A stretch of DNA of 64,000 bases from CAYLXP01 sp964387425 (GTDB lineage Bacteria; Verrucomicrobiota; Kiritimatiellia; UBA8416): contig CAYLXP010000002.1 of the NCBI GenBank assembly GCA_964387425.1, forward strand, positions 44,588-108,587, in the 5' to 3' direction. Position 1 is the stretch's first letter, and each line of letters starts with the position of its first letter. The position numbers were made by a program, and so were the translations under genes. Below the pieces are notes generated by a model. That model had not been told where the DNA came from and did no database searches. It saw only the letters and a program-made list of their open reading frames with translations. This document shows positions 17,406-25,926 of the stretch, in pieces.

Positions 17406-18593
17406 ATGAGACTCAAGATGAGCCCAAGAAAAACCAGGAAGCCCCGGACATCGCGAAAGGTCAGGCCAGACGTCCTGTTTCTGCCCTGCTATCGCGACGA
17501 GAGGATGCTGAATGGTGTCTGCCAGTTCGCGGGAGAAGCAAACTGGATTCTTGATACCATGTACTACCATACAGGGCAGCTCCCGCCCTCGTGGGAAGGA
17601 GATGGCATCATCTGCCTGATGCACGTCCCCAAGGCGGACCCACGCCTGACAGCCTTCATCAAGGCGAACATGCACTGTCCGACGGTGGGCCTGTCATTCA
17701 ACGACCCGTCCCTCAAACTGCCACGAGTGCTGCAAGATAACCCAACGATCGGCAAGCAGGGCGCGGAGCATCTTGTTTCCATGGGATGCCGCCGGTTGGG
17801 GTTTGTGATCCACGGGAAGAACCACTTCCACGAGGAGCGTTACCAGGGGTTCCTGGCGGCGGCACGGGAATTAGACGTCCCCACGGTGCTCCTCAGAGCC
17901 CCCAGCAACTTCGTGACGCACAGTGGCGGCCCCAACTGGCTCACCCGACACATCCCTGACGGAGAACGGCCCTTCGGTATCATGGCGGCCGCTGACTATC
18001 TTGCCCAATGGGTCACCAAGGCCTGCGGAATGGCGGGATGGTCAATCCCCGAAGACGTCGCCCTACTGGGCGTCGACAACTGCCGGGAAATCTGCGAACT
18101 GTCGCCCGTAGGAATCAGCAGCATCTGCAACAACGCCTTTCGGCACGGCTATGAGGGAGCGCGCCTGCTTCAGGACATCATGGACGGGAAGCCAGCACCG
18201 CGTGAACCGATTCGTGTTCCTCCCGGACCGCTTCATGTTCGCCAGTCAACGGACATCGTGGCCACGCGCCATCCGCACGTCGCGACGGCCATTAGTTTCA
18301 TCGCGGAGAACTACAGCGATCACGAACTAACGCCCGGGACCGTGGCATCCCGTGTTCCAATGTCTGCAAGACGTCTGCACGATGCTTTCATTAAGTACAT
18401 CGGGCGTTCCATCTACCAGGAGATCATCTCGCAGCGCATCAACTGCGCCATGCACCTGATCCAGGAAACAGACCGAAAACTCGCCGACATTGCGGAGGCC
18501 ACCGGGTTCGGATCACCCGAAGCGATGTCGCGCCTGTTTCGCCAGAAATTGGGCCATCCACCGTCACACTACCGGAACGTCGCGGCGGACTAA
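17406..18593 (+). CDS. XylR-like transcription regulator (LacI-type sensor + AraC DNA-binding domain)
   Basis: The N-terminal 270 residues resemble a periplasmic-binding/LacI-type sugar sensor (PDVLFLPCYRDERMLNGVCQFA, CPTVGLSF, GAEHLVSMGCRRLGFVIHG, EDVALLGVDNCREICEL). The last 100 residues are an AraC helix-turn-helix pair (ELTPGTVASRVPMSARRLHDAF...KLADIAEATGFGSPEAMSRLFRQKLG). This architecture is that of E. coli XylR, the xylose-responsive activator, and is common in PVC bacteria. It is transcribed divergently from the GH43-symporter-GH26-GH3 operon, its obvious target. The start is uncertain; ATG at 17406 or 17418 fits the domain boundaries, while a frame reaching back to 17340 would add residues encoded by the putative operator. 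Confidence 0.88.
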   Translation: MRLKMSPRKTRKPRTSRKVRPDVLFLPCYRDERMLNGVCQFAGEANWILDTMYYHTGQLPPSWEGDGIICLMHVPKADPRLTAFIKANMHCPTVGLSFNDPSLKLPRVLQDNPTIGKQGAEHLVSMGCRRLGFVIHGKNHFHEERYQGFLAAARELDVPTVLLRAPSNFVTHSGGPNWLTRHIPDGERPFGIMAAADYLAQWVTKACGMAGWSIPEDVALLGVDNCREICELSPVGISSICNNAFRHGYEGARLLQDIMDGKPAPREPIRVPPGPLHVRQSTDIVATRHPHVATAISFIAENYSDHELTPGTVASRVPMSARRLHDAFIKYIGRSIYQEIISQRINCAMHLIQETDRKLADIAEATGFGSPEAMSRLFRQKLGHPPSHYRNVAAD

Positions 18594-18651
18594 TTCCACC
18601 CTCGAGCGCACTCGGATCATGCGTGGATGAAACTTAGGATTGTGGACAGGG

Positions 18652-18715
18652 AGAGTAGGACAAGCATCCTGCTTGTCAGTCTCCGCACTGGCGAGCTGGA
18701 TGCTCGCCCTACTCT
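18652..18715. repeat. Palindromic intergenic repeat with AGAGTAGG/CCTACTCT ends
   Basis: Between the convergent regulator and GH127 genes, AGAGTAGG at 18652 and CCTACTCT at 18708 form terminal inverted repeats around AAGCATCCTGCTTG and GCGAGCTGGATGCTCGC, each a small palindrome. It belongs with the copy at 10832-10893. It may also act as a bidirectional terminator, but no T-tract is visible. Confidence 0.7.
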
Positions 18716-18770
18716 GAGAGCCGGAAACACAAAGAAACACGTCAAGTTTCAGACTGGTGTGCTATCCCCC

Positions 18771-21194
18771 CTACTTCACTCGCCATTCGAGGATCCCACC
18801 CGACACGTTGGGGGAGAGCTGAACAGCAATGCGCAGGGCGGATGTCTTGACCGGAGTGAAAACAACCTTGTTGTACTTGTCCTTCGCAACTCCGAACCCG
18901 CCGTTCGCGACCACCGGCTTCCACGATTTGCCGTCACGGTAGAGCAGCTTCCAGGACTTCGGCACGCGGCATCGACCACGCCCCGTGTCGTCAAACCAGT
19001 AGACTTCAACTTCGGACACCTTGGCCGGCTTCGCGAAGTCGTACTGCACCCACTCCTCCGTGCCGAGGTGGTTCCACCACGTAAACCGCGGGATGTCGTG
19101 ATCGCACGAGTTCCTAATCTTCGCCTGATCATTAAGAGCACCGAAGTGGTCCCACCGGCAGCGATAGGACGCGGATCCCTTGCTCAGGGAGGCGATCGTC
19201 GGCATGGGCGTGGGCGTAGCCTTCTCAACCGAGCGCGGCAGCCACACCTGCATTGCGTTGGGACCGCGATGGCACCACGCATAGTAGGGAATCAGCGTGA
19301 TCTCCGCGGCCTCCGTCGCCACCTTTCCCTTGCTAGTACGATGGGCCGACTGACCCGCGCCACGGAGGATGGTAACGCCCCCAAGAAGATCGGTACGGTG
19401 CTCGGACCTGAACGTCGAGCCGTCCGGGAGGATGAGGTTGAGAGCCTTGCCGGCATTGTCGGCGCCCTCGGCACAGTAGACAATCGGCCCGCGCTCAATC
19501 GCAACGCGCCCGAGATTAGGTTTTACCTTGTCGATCGTAACTACTCGCCGGATATCCATCGATAGATCCAGCTCCACAATATCGCCGTCACGCCACTTTC
19601 TTTCGACAACGGCATAGCCCTTACTCTCCTTGAGATCTACTGTGTCGCCACCGACGCTCAGCGACCATGCCGCGGGGGCATCGTTGATATACGTATAGAG
19701 ATCGCTTGGCAGAGGTTTCCCGTTCACCCAACCGGGAATACGCACATGCAGCGCGAATCGTGCAGGTTTCTTGAGCCCCAACTCGATCCGTATCTTGCCG
19801 CTCCACGGGTAATCCGTGCGCTGGGAGAGCGTGACCTCGCCGACCGGGAGCTTGAGCTTGCCTGTGCCGTTCACAAACAGGTTCACGTAGAGATCATTCT
19901 CGCGCTGGGCATACACGTACCCTGCAACGGCGGGGATGAAGCGGACGACATTGACGGGGCAACACGAGCAACCGAACCAGGGACTGCGCTCGAAGGAGCC
20001 GTGGTTGAACTTGAACGCCATGTCGCAGGTGAGCGGATTCGGGTAGAAGAAGCTATCGCCCTGGAGAGAGACGCCGGAGAGGAACCCGTTATAGAGCGTA
20101 CGTTCGAGAACATCGATGTACTTGGCGTCGCCGTGCAACAGGAACATGCGGTGGTTCCACATCGCGAGGGCGATCGCGGCACAGGTTTCGTTGTAGGCCT
20201 TAACGTTGTCCAACTTGTAGGCGCCGGCATAACCCTCCCCTGCACCATGTTGTCCAACGTTTCCGATCAGGTAGAGCTTGCGCGTGATCACATCCTCCCA
20301 GATCCGGTCGATGGCTTCGACGTAGGCTTTGTCCCCCACGATCGCCGCAACATCCGCCACCCCGGCGTATAGGTATCCGCCGCGCACGGCATGCCCCACC
20401 GCCGTCTGCTGATCCACGACGGGGACATGATCCTGCGCGTACTCGCCATAGACCTTTTCGCGCTTATCCTTGCGGCCACGCATATCGATGAAGAACTTCG
20501 CCAGGTCGAGGTACTTCTTCTCGCCGGTCACGCGGTAGAGGCGAACAAGGCCGATCTCGATCTCCTGGTGGCCGGGCACGTCTACGAGCTGCCCTTCGCC
20601 TGGCCCGAAAAGCTCGCACAGCAAGTCCGCGTTCTTGATGGCAATGTCGAGGAAGCTGCGCTTGCCCGTCGCCTGGTAATGTGCCACGGCCCCCTCGTAC
20701 ATATGCCCCACATTGTAAAGCTCGTGGTTGTGGGCCAAGTGTGACCACCGTTCCGGGCCGGTCATCCTATTGGTGAAGCCGAGCGTGCGGGCCGAATAGA
20801 GGTAGCCGTCGTCCTCCTGCGCCGCCGCAATCTTCACGATGAGGTCGTCGAGGTAGCTGTCCAACGTATCATCCTTTTCCTGTGCCAGGAGATAGGCCGC
20901 ACCCTCCATCACTTTGAAGACGTCGGAGTCGTTGAAGGGAATGCCCTGGAACTTACCGTCCTCCAATCCGCCCGCGCGGGCAAAGTTGGCAATACGACCG
21001 GTCTCCTCGCACTTCTTGAAGTCATACCAGACCGTGACCTCGCGGTTGGTTTCAAAACGCGGCCCCCAGAATCCGTCAACAACCCTGACATCAGTGAAGG
21101 GAACAGGTTGGTACGGATAGTCAGCCGGTTCTGCGGCCATGCCGACGACGGCGACCAGACAGAGCAGAATGGCAGCTTGAAACGTTTGATACAT
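18771..21194 (-). CDS. Secreted GH127-family beta-L-arabinofuranosidase-like protein with C-terminal discoidin-like domain
   Basis: The 807-residue protein has a signal peptide (MYQTFQAAILLCLVAVVGMAA) and the alpha/alpha-barrel of the former DUF1680 family, GH127. The zinc/cysteine catalytic cluster of HypBA1-type enzymes appears conserved: YNETCAAIALAMWNHRM (Glu and Cys ligands) and WFGCSCCPVN (paired Cys, one the nucleophile). HELYNVGHMYEGAV and AAAQEDDGYLYSA are further family signatures. From about residue 680 a beta-sandwich resembling F5/8 or CBM32 modules follows (YRCRWDHFGALNDQ...WVQYDFAKPAKVSEVEVYWFDD). A ribosome site AGGAG lies seven bases before the ATG. It converges on the XylR-like gene and follows the GH71-like gene closely. 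Removal of arabinofuranose side chains is the expected role, but GH127 relatives with other specificities exist. Confidence 0.88.
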   Translation of the reverse strand: MYQTFQAAILLCLVAVVGMAAEPADYPYQPVPFTDVRVVDGFWGPRFETNREVTVWYDFKKCEETGRIANFARAGGLEDGKFQGIPFNDSDVFKVMEGAAYLLAQEKDDTLDSYLDDLIVKIAAAQEDDGYLYSARTLGFTNRMTGPERWSHLAHNHELYNVGHMYEGAVAHYQATGKRSFLDIAIKNADLLCELFGPGEGQLVDVPGHQEIEIGLVRLYRVTGEKKYLDLAKFFIDMRGRKDKREKVYGEYAQDHVPVVDQQTAVGHAVRGGYLYAGVADVAAIVGDKAYVEAIDRIWEDVITRKLYLIGNVGQHGAGEGYAGAYKLDNVKAYNETCAAIALAMWNHRMFLLHGDAKYIDVLERTLYNGFLSGVSLQGDSFFYPNPLTCDMAFKFNHGSFERSPWFGCSCCPVNVVRFIPAVAGYVYAQRENDLYVNLFVNGTGKLKLPVGEVTLSQRTDYPWSGKIRIELGLKKPARFALHVRIPGWVNGKPLPSDLYTYINDAPAAWSLSVGGDTVDLKESKGYAVVERKWRDGDIVELDLSMDIRRVVTIDKVKPNLGRVAIERGPIVYCAEGADNAGKALNLILPDGSTFRSEHRTDLLGGVTILRGAGQSAHRTSKGKVATEAAEITLIPYYAWCHRGPNAMQVWLPRSVEKATPTPMPTIASLSKGSASYRCRWDHFGALNDQAKIRNSCDHDIPRFTWWNHLGTEEWVQYDFAKPAKVSEVEVYWFDDTGRGRCRVPKSWKLLYRDGKSWKPVVANGGFGVAKDKYNKVVFTPVKTSALRIAVQLSPNVSGGILEWRVK

Positions 21195-21242
21195 GGCATA
21201 ACTCCTATTTTATTGGACCGATCTCTAGCTAAAGAGAATCTG

Positions 21243-22877
21243 CTACCGAGCGTACTCCCTCAACCTGTATGGCTGCGCATCCTCGCCGAACAGCTCCCGG
21301 AAATACCTATTGAATTCCGTCGAGAGCACCACCGAGACCGAGTCATTCCTGCGGGGAGCGTCAGTAGCCCTCTCTGATGGGCGCAGAACCAGGACATCTT
21401 CACCGTTGCGCTGAACCTGAACATGAACAGGGCCTTCCTCGAATGGAATGCTGGTCGACACCACACCAGCTCCTACTGTCCCACGCTTCCGACCATTGAT
21501 CATGACATCCGCCGAACGGTCCAATATAGTGACGACCTCGACCCGGCTCTCCTCTTCAAGGGTACCGTAGTCCTCCTCGTTCATCACACGAAAACCGATA
21601 TCGGTGGCGAGGGGTTTGTCCAGGCGGTGCTTCTTGAACGCCACAATGGCGACTTCTCTATCGTTTTTCTCCGGACATCCCAGCCAGATGTTCCTGTAGT
21701 GATTGAGCAGAACGCCCCATGCGAAATTGTAGTTTGCACCGGGAATGAGGTGCGTGGCTTCCGTGTAGTCGTTCCACGTGATGAAGCTGATCAGGGGGCT
21801 GTTAGCTGCAATCGCGCTCTCGAGCAGATCACGACAGAGCTGAGTCTGGCGTGTCTTCATGTATGGACGCCACAGTTCGCTGACCGCATCTTCTCCGACC
21901 TTCCCCCTGCCCGCTCCACTCATTCCCTTACCCACCTTGTACGTGTGTCCGAAGAACCCGGGGTAGACGCTGGGGCTGAAGACACGCTGACGCTTGCGGG
22001 CAAGAGCCGCGTGGCGTGCCACGTCCGCTGATGCATTCCCCTCCGCCCAACGCCAGGCCGCCGGGAAGTAATCGTAGATCAGGTTCGCGTACCAGTCGGC
22101 CTGGGACCCACGCATATGAAAAATGTATGCAATGTCTTCACCAATCTCCCGTGCCAGTTTCTCATAGGCCAAGGCAGTTGCGGCAATCCCCTCGCGCTGG
22201 TGGATGTGGGGGCTGTCCTTACTGCGGAAGGCGTCGACAAATCCCTCGGGCACCCAGGTGTAGACGATCAACCGTCCGTCCGGCGTGCGCAGCCAGATGG
22301 GAGAGTCCGCCGTGTCCTTGAGAATCCAGCGAATGTGTTCGGCCCATTGCGCCCGCATCTCCGGCTCTGTCGCGGGGCTTCCCGGCGCGCACAGACAGAG
22401 GGTCACACGGAAGCTGGGATGTGTTCTCTCGGCCTGCTTGATAAACTCACGCACAATACGGCTGTAGCGGCGGAGGAAACCGTCATGCATGTGGATGGGA
22501 TAGAAGAACTGGAATCCGTCGAGCCCCATCAGGGTCGCGGATTTCAGCTCCCGTTGTACCGCCTTGTCCAGATCCACGACTGCGGGTTCCTGAACGAGGC
22601 CATACATGGCGCAGACCGATTTGGTACCGACAACATCGGTCGGGCCTCCGGCGGGAACGGGATCGAACTTCGTGCCATGACCTTCGGCCTCATGCCATCC
22701 AAGCCAAGCCGTCATGTGGTGCGCGATGATCAGTTTTCGGTCAAGAAGCGGCAGCGAGAGTTCGGGGCGGTTGCGCAGTCCGTCGGACGTTGGCTCATCA
22801 GCGCCGCTACAGGTCGTGCCTATGAGCGTCACCGTGCAAAGCACCACCAGCAACGCCGTGAGTGTTTTCTCCGTCAT
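21243..22877 (-). CDS. Secreted GH71-like glycoside hydrolase
   Basis: The 544-residue product has a signal peptide (MTEKTLTALLVVLCTVTLIGTTCSG) and a TIM-barrel domain. It opens with LIIAHHMTAWLG, continues with LMGLDGFQFFYPI and ends with ISFITWNDYTEATHLIPG, close to the WNDYGES motif of GH71 endo-alpha-1,3-glucanases. A C-terminal beta-sandwich of about 130 residues follows (VVTILDRSADVMINGRKRGTV). Family resemblance is clear in the active-site end but distant elsewhere, so alpha-1,3-glucanase activity is not assured; related uncharacterised proteins occur in sulfatase-rich PVC clusters. It lies 48 bases upstream of GH127 on the same strand. Confidence 0.65.
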   Translation of the reverse strand: MTEKTLTALLVVLCTVTLIGTTCSGADEPTSDGLRNRPELSLPLLDRKLIIAHHMTAWLGWHEAEGHGTKFDPVPAGGPTDVVGTKSVCAMYGLVQEPAVVDLDKAVQRELKSATLMGLDGFQFFYPIHMHDGFLRRYSRIVREFIKQAERTHPSFRVTLCLCAPGSPATEPEMRAQWAEHIRWILKDTADSPIWLRTPDGRLIVYTWVPEGFVDAFRSKDSPHIHQREGIAATALAYEKLAREIGEDIAYIFHMRGSQADWYANLIYDYFPAAWRWAEGNASADVARHAALARKRQRVFSPSVYPGFFGHTYKVGKGMSGAGRGKVGEDAVSELWRPYMKTRQTQLCRDLLESAIAANSPLISFITWNDYTEATHLIPGANYNFAWGVLLNHYRNIWLGCPEKNDREVAIVAFKKHRLDKPLATDIGFRVMNEEDYGTLEEESRVEVVTILDRSADVMINGRKRGTVGAGVVSTSIPFEEGPVHVQVQRNGEDVLVLRPSERATDAPRRNDSVSVVLSTEFNRYFRELFGEDAQPYRLREYAR

Positions 22878-22895
22878 CTGCGCTCTCTCTTCCGA

Positions 22896-23081
22896 CTATC
22901 GAAGCGGATTCTCGTACCAGGCGATGTTCCGGTTCTTATGTCCGGTATGGAGCAGATCATCGTCGCCGTCGCCATCCATGTCAACGGTACACACGTCATG
23001 GGAATCAGAGTCCTTCCTATTACCATGAGACATACGCCATCCCGCCGGGTTATAGAAGACACTTTGACAATCCCACCGCAA
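22896..23081 (-). pseudogene. Remnant of a VCBS/FG-GAP repeat protein C-terminus
   Basis: On the minus strand, about 60 codons end VDMDGDGDDDLLHTGHKNR followed by NIAWYENPLR and a stop. DxDGDGxxD is the calcium-binding core of FG-GAP/VCBS integrin-like blades, and WYEN is the usual partner strand. Nothing upstream supplies the rest of the propeller, and the neighbouring + strand gene begins just beyond. It is best read as the tail of a deleted or degraded gene. Confidence 0.5.
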
Positions 23082-23158
23082 GGGGTCAAAATAGAGATGG
23101 TTGTATATAGAGCCATATCACTCCCCAGCGCATGGGTGGTCATTCACGGAGAAATAGC

Positions 23159-24933
23159 ATGACGCAAGCATGGAAGACCGTGGCGATCGCACTGGTATCG
23201 AGCAGTCTCTCGGCATTCGGCACCAATCTCGTGACCAACGGAACCTTTGATACCGACCTGACTGGCTGGACCACACGGCCGGCAACGTACAGTGGAGTGG
23301 CGGTTTTGCCCAGTTCTTCGGTGATGACTACAATGACAAAGGGCTCTTCCAGACGATAGACACCGAGGTCGGCAAGTGGTACCGGGCGACGTTCGACGCG
23401 AAGATGAACAACGCGAATATCGGGTACGTCACGTTCCGGGCTCACAACGCGACAAATCGCTCCAGCCGTTTCTTCTCACAATCCGTAAGAGTTGAATCAA
23501 CGGGCTTCGCCACGTACAGGCTCTACTTCTACGCCCGTGGCACGAATACGACGGTTGAATTCCAGGAAGGCTGGCCGGACACGAGCGTGTCGACGGACCG
23601 GCACCTGGACAACGTGGTCGTCGAACAGGTTGCCAAGCCCTACGGCGAGAGCCGTAACGTGGCCATGCAGGGCACGCCAAGCTTGTCCTCCGAGTATGGC
23701 GGCGGTTGGGTTGCATCCGACGCCATCAATGGAGTCCTCAGCGAGAGCGACGCGGCTCACACCAAGGATTCAGGTACGAACGAGTGGTTCAAGCTGAGAC
23801 TGCCCCGCGTATGCGAGATCAGAGCAATTCTCCTCGTTCCCCGAAGACATAACAACGGCAACTACCTGTCACGTATAGGCAGCAGCCTGGAGGTCCAAAA
23901 CGCGGATGGCGGCGTGATCGACACGATCCCCCTATCCGGTACCGCGAACACGTACACGCTCAACAACAGCGGCAGCGGTTGGAAGCATGCAAAGACCATT
24001 AAGGTCAACGGTGTCGCCGCCAGCACGCTAAACATCGGGGAGATCGAGGTGCTCGCCACGGTCGACGACAGTCTCGTCAAGAATGGTGATTTCACACTGG
24101 GGACGAATCATTGGTCCAAGTCCACGTATGCAGGAGTCTCCGGTGGCGAAGCATCCTTTAGCGGAGGCGATGGGCCCGTCGGCCACAAGCTATGGCAAAC
24201 GATATCGACGACTGCGGACACCTGGTACAAGGTTATGTTTGATCGCAGGGCCAACAACGCCACCGTCACCACAATCAGCATGCTCGCCTTCAACGGCCCC
24301 AACAACAGCGGATCACCGTTTTGGGCCCAGGCAGCCCGCGTAGCCAGCGCCTCTTTGGTGCCCATATCCCCACTCTACTTCATGGCCCAGGGATCCCAGA
24401 CAACCATTGAGTTTCGCGATGGACACTACAACACCCGATCACTGGATGCGAAAATGGACAACGTCGACGTCGTGCCGCTTTCTCGCCCCCCTACGGGAGA
24501 ACTGACTAACGTGGCCCTTGGCGGAATGGCGTCACTGTCCAGCACGCTCGGCGGGTACGTGGCATCACTCGGCGCCGACGGTGACCTGACCGACAGCAAC
24601 TTCGCGCATACGGCCAACGGCGATAACGATGGCTGGTGGCTTCTTGAGTTGGATCGCACACGCACCATCGGGCAAGTCAACTTCTTCGCTCGGCTGGGCT
24701 TCGCTGACAGAGCCGGCGAAGAGATCGAACTGCGCGATGCTTCAGGCGGCGTCATCGACACGCTGACGCTGGGAGACACGGCAACGTACTACAGCTTCAC
24801 TGGTCCATGGGAGGGCGTACAGAGCATCTACGTCAACGACACCAACGCCGCCGACAGCAATACGCTGAACATCGCCGAAGTGGAAGTCCTGGCCCGGATC
24901 CCGCCCCCCGGCACGGTGCTGCTCGTGCGCTGA
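23159..24933 (+). pseudogene. Frameshifted secreted protein with alternating carbohydrate-binding and discoidin domains
   Basis: A signal peptide (MTQAWKTVAIALVSSSLSAFG) and the start of a CBM4/9-like domain (NLVTNGTFDTDLTGW) are in one frame. From about 23262 the homologous continuation (DHTAGNVQWSGGFAQFFGD, then GLFQTIDTEVGKWYRATFD) is in the -1 frame and stays open to 24933. A single missing base near 23270 would restore one gene. The downstream part holds a discoidin-like domain (NVAMQGTPSLSS...), a second CBM4/9-like domain (SLVKNGDFTLGTNHWSKS) and a second discoidin-like domain (NVALGGMASLSS...), so the unit is repeated twice. The end PPPGTVLLVR resembles a PEP-CTERM sorting motif that has lost its membrane helix. 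No slippery site is seen; sequencing error or true decay cannot be separated here. Confidence 0.7.
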
Positions 24934-24968
24934 GGCCGCGGATAACAGGAGCGCCACGTCTTCCTTCC

Positions 24969-25002
24969 GTCGGACCTGTCGGACAAGTCCGACTTGTCCG
25001 AC
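24969..25002. repeat. 34-bp palindromic repeat, copy 1 (GTCGGAC type)
   Basis: Begins GTCGGACCTGTCGGAC and ends GTCCGACTTGTCCGAC, so the 34-bp unit is a near-perfect inverted repeat. It lies between the frameshifted CBM gene and the four-helix-bundle gene; in one frame it would encode a SDLSDKSDLSD peptide before a stop. Two further 34-bp copies follow within 0.75 kb. Confidence 0.85.
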
Positions 25003-25086
25003 GAGAAATACTGAATCAAACCAACCCACGCTTGCTTTACACTATGAACCCTATAGCATAACACCCAACATCGTGGAAGAGAGAGG

Positions 25087-25905
25087 ATGACCGTGGAGAA
25101 AAGCAAGCTGCAAACCGCGCGAGCCAAACTCGACTGGATCGCAAAGCTCTCGAAAGACACCTGCCCAACAGGTGTGCCGGAAGATCCCGAAGCGGTGAAG
25201 GAGCTGTTGAATCGGGTTGTCGGCGATGTGCAGGATGCATGCTCCCTCTTGTCGGACCTGTCGGACAAGTCCGACCCGTCCGACTCAACGCTCAGACCGA
25301 AAAGCCCCGGCCTCATCCCCACCCATGGAGGCTACCGCAACCTGAAGAGCTTCCAGGTTGCAGAGATCCTGTACGACGGAACAGTTCTCTTCTGCAACCG
25401 CAACATCAGCAGGCGTTCCCGCACTCACGACCAAATGGTTCAGGCCGCACGCAGTGGCCGCCAGAACATCGCGGAGGGCAGCATGGCCTCAGCGACATCG
25501 AAGAAGACCGAGCTGAAGCTGACCAATGTGGCCAAAGCCAGCCAGGAGGAACTGCTTCTCGACTTCGAGGATTTCCTGCGACAGCGGAAACTCCAGCAGT
25601 GGGGCAAGAACGACCCCGAGGCACTGGCAGTACGGAAGAAACACCACAGTTTCCCACGAGAATGGTTCGAGACGTCGGACCTGTCTGACCGGTCCGACCT
25701 GTCCGACAAAGAGCGACTCGACCCCTACGGCATCGCCAACGCCACCCCCGAAGTTGCCGCCAACACGCTCATCTGCCTGGCCAACCAGGGCATTTTCCTG
25801 CTCAAACGTCAGGTCGAACGCCTTGAACGCGACTTCGTCGATGAAGGCGGGTTCACAGAGAAACTCTACCGCGTGCGCTCACAGCGAAGAAAGCGCCAGC
25901 CGTAA
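25087..25905 (+). CDS. Four-helix-bundle 'suffix'-type protein with in-frame palindromic repeats
   Basis: The 272-residue protein matches the four-helix-bundle family related to 23S rRNA intervening-sequence proteins, recognised by the signature SRTHDQMVQAARSGRQNIAEG followed by helical segments (ELKLTNVAKASQEELLLDFEDFL) and a C-terminal helix (IFLLKRQVERLERDFVDEGGF). It shares this layout with the gene at 36573-37313. Two 34-bp palindromic repeats are read in frame as LLSDLSDKSDPSDS (about residue 55) and TSDLSDRSDLSDKE (about residue 197), apparently in loops between helices. Function is unknown; oligomeric RNA- or DNA-associated roles have been suggested for the family in general. It is on the + strand, convergent with the sulfatase operon only 21 bases away. 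Confidence 0.75.
   Translation: MTVEKSKLQTARAKLDWIAKLSKDTCPTGVPEDPEAVKELLNRVVGDVQDACSLLSDLSDKSDPSDSTLRPKSPGLIPTHGGYRNLKSFQVAEILYDGTVLFCNRNISRRSRTHDQMVQAARSGRQNIAEGSMASATSKKTELKLTNVAKASQEELLLDFEDFLRQRKLQQWGKNDPEALAVRKKHHSFPREWFETSDLSDRSDLSDKERLDPYGIANATPEVAANTLICLANQGIFLLKRQVERLERDFVDEGGFTEKLYRVRSQRRKRQP
25251..25284. repeat. 34-bp palindromic repeat, copy 2, inside the four-helix-bundle gene
   Basis: GTCGGACCTGTCGGACAA followed by GTCCGACCCGTCCGAC; the same 34-bp unit as at 24969, read in frame as a Ser-Asp-rich loop. Confidence 0.85.
25674..25707. repeat. 34-bp palindromic repeat, copy 3, inside the four-helix-bundle gene
   Basis: GTCGGACCTGTCTGACCG followed by GTCCGACCTGTCCGAC; the same length and arms as the other two copies, with a few substitutions in the centre. 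Read in frame as a Ser-Asp repeat. Confidence 0.85.
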
Positions 25906-25926
25906 CCGGGAAGCAACCTCCCTATA

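Noticed and set aside
24969..25707. CRISPR array from evenly sized palindromes
   Set aside because: Copies are separated by unequal distances (282 and 423 bases), two are within a gene and no cas gene is present.
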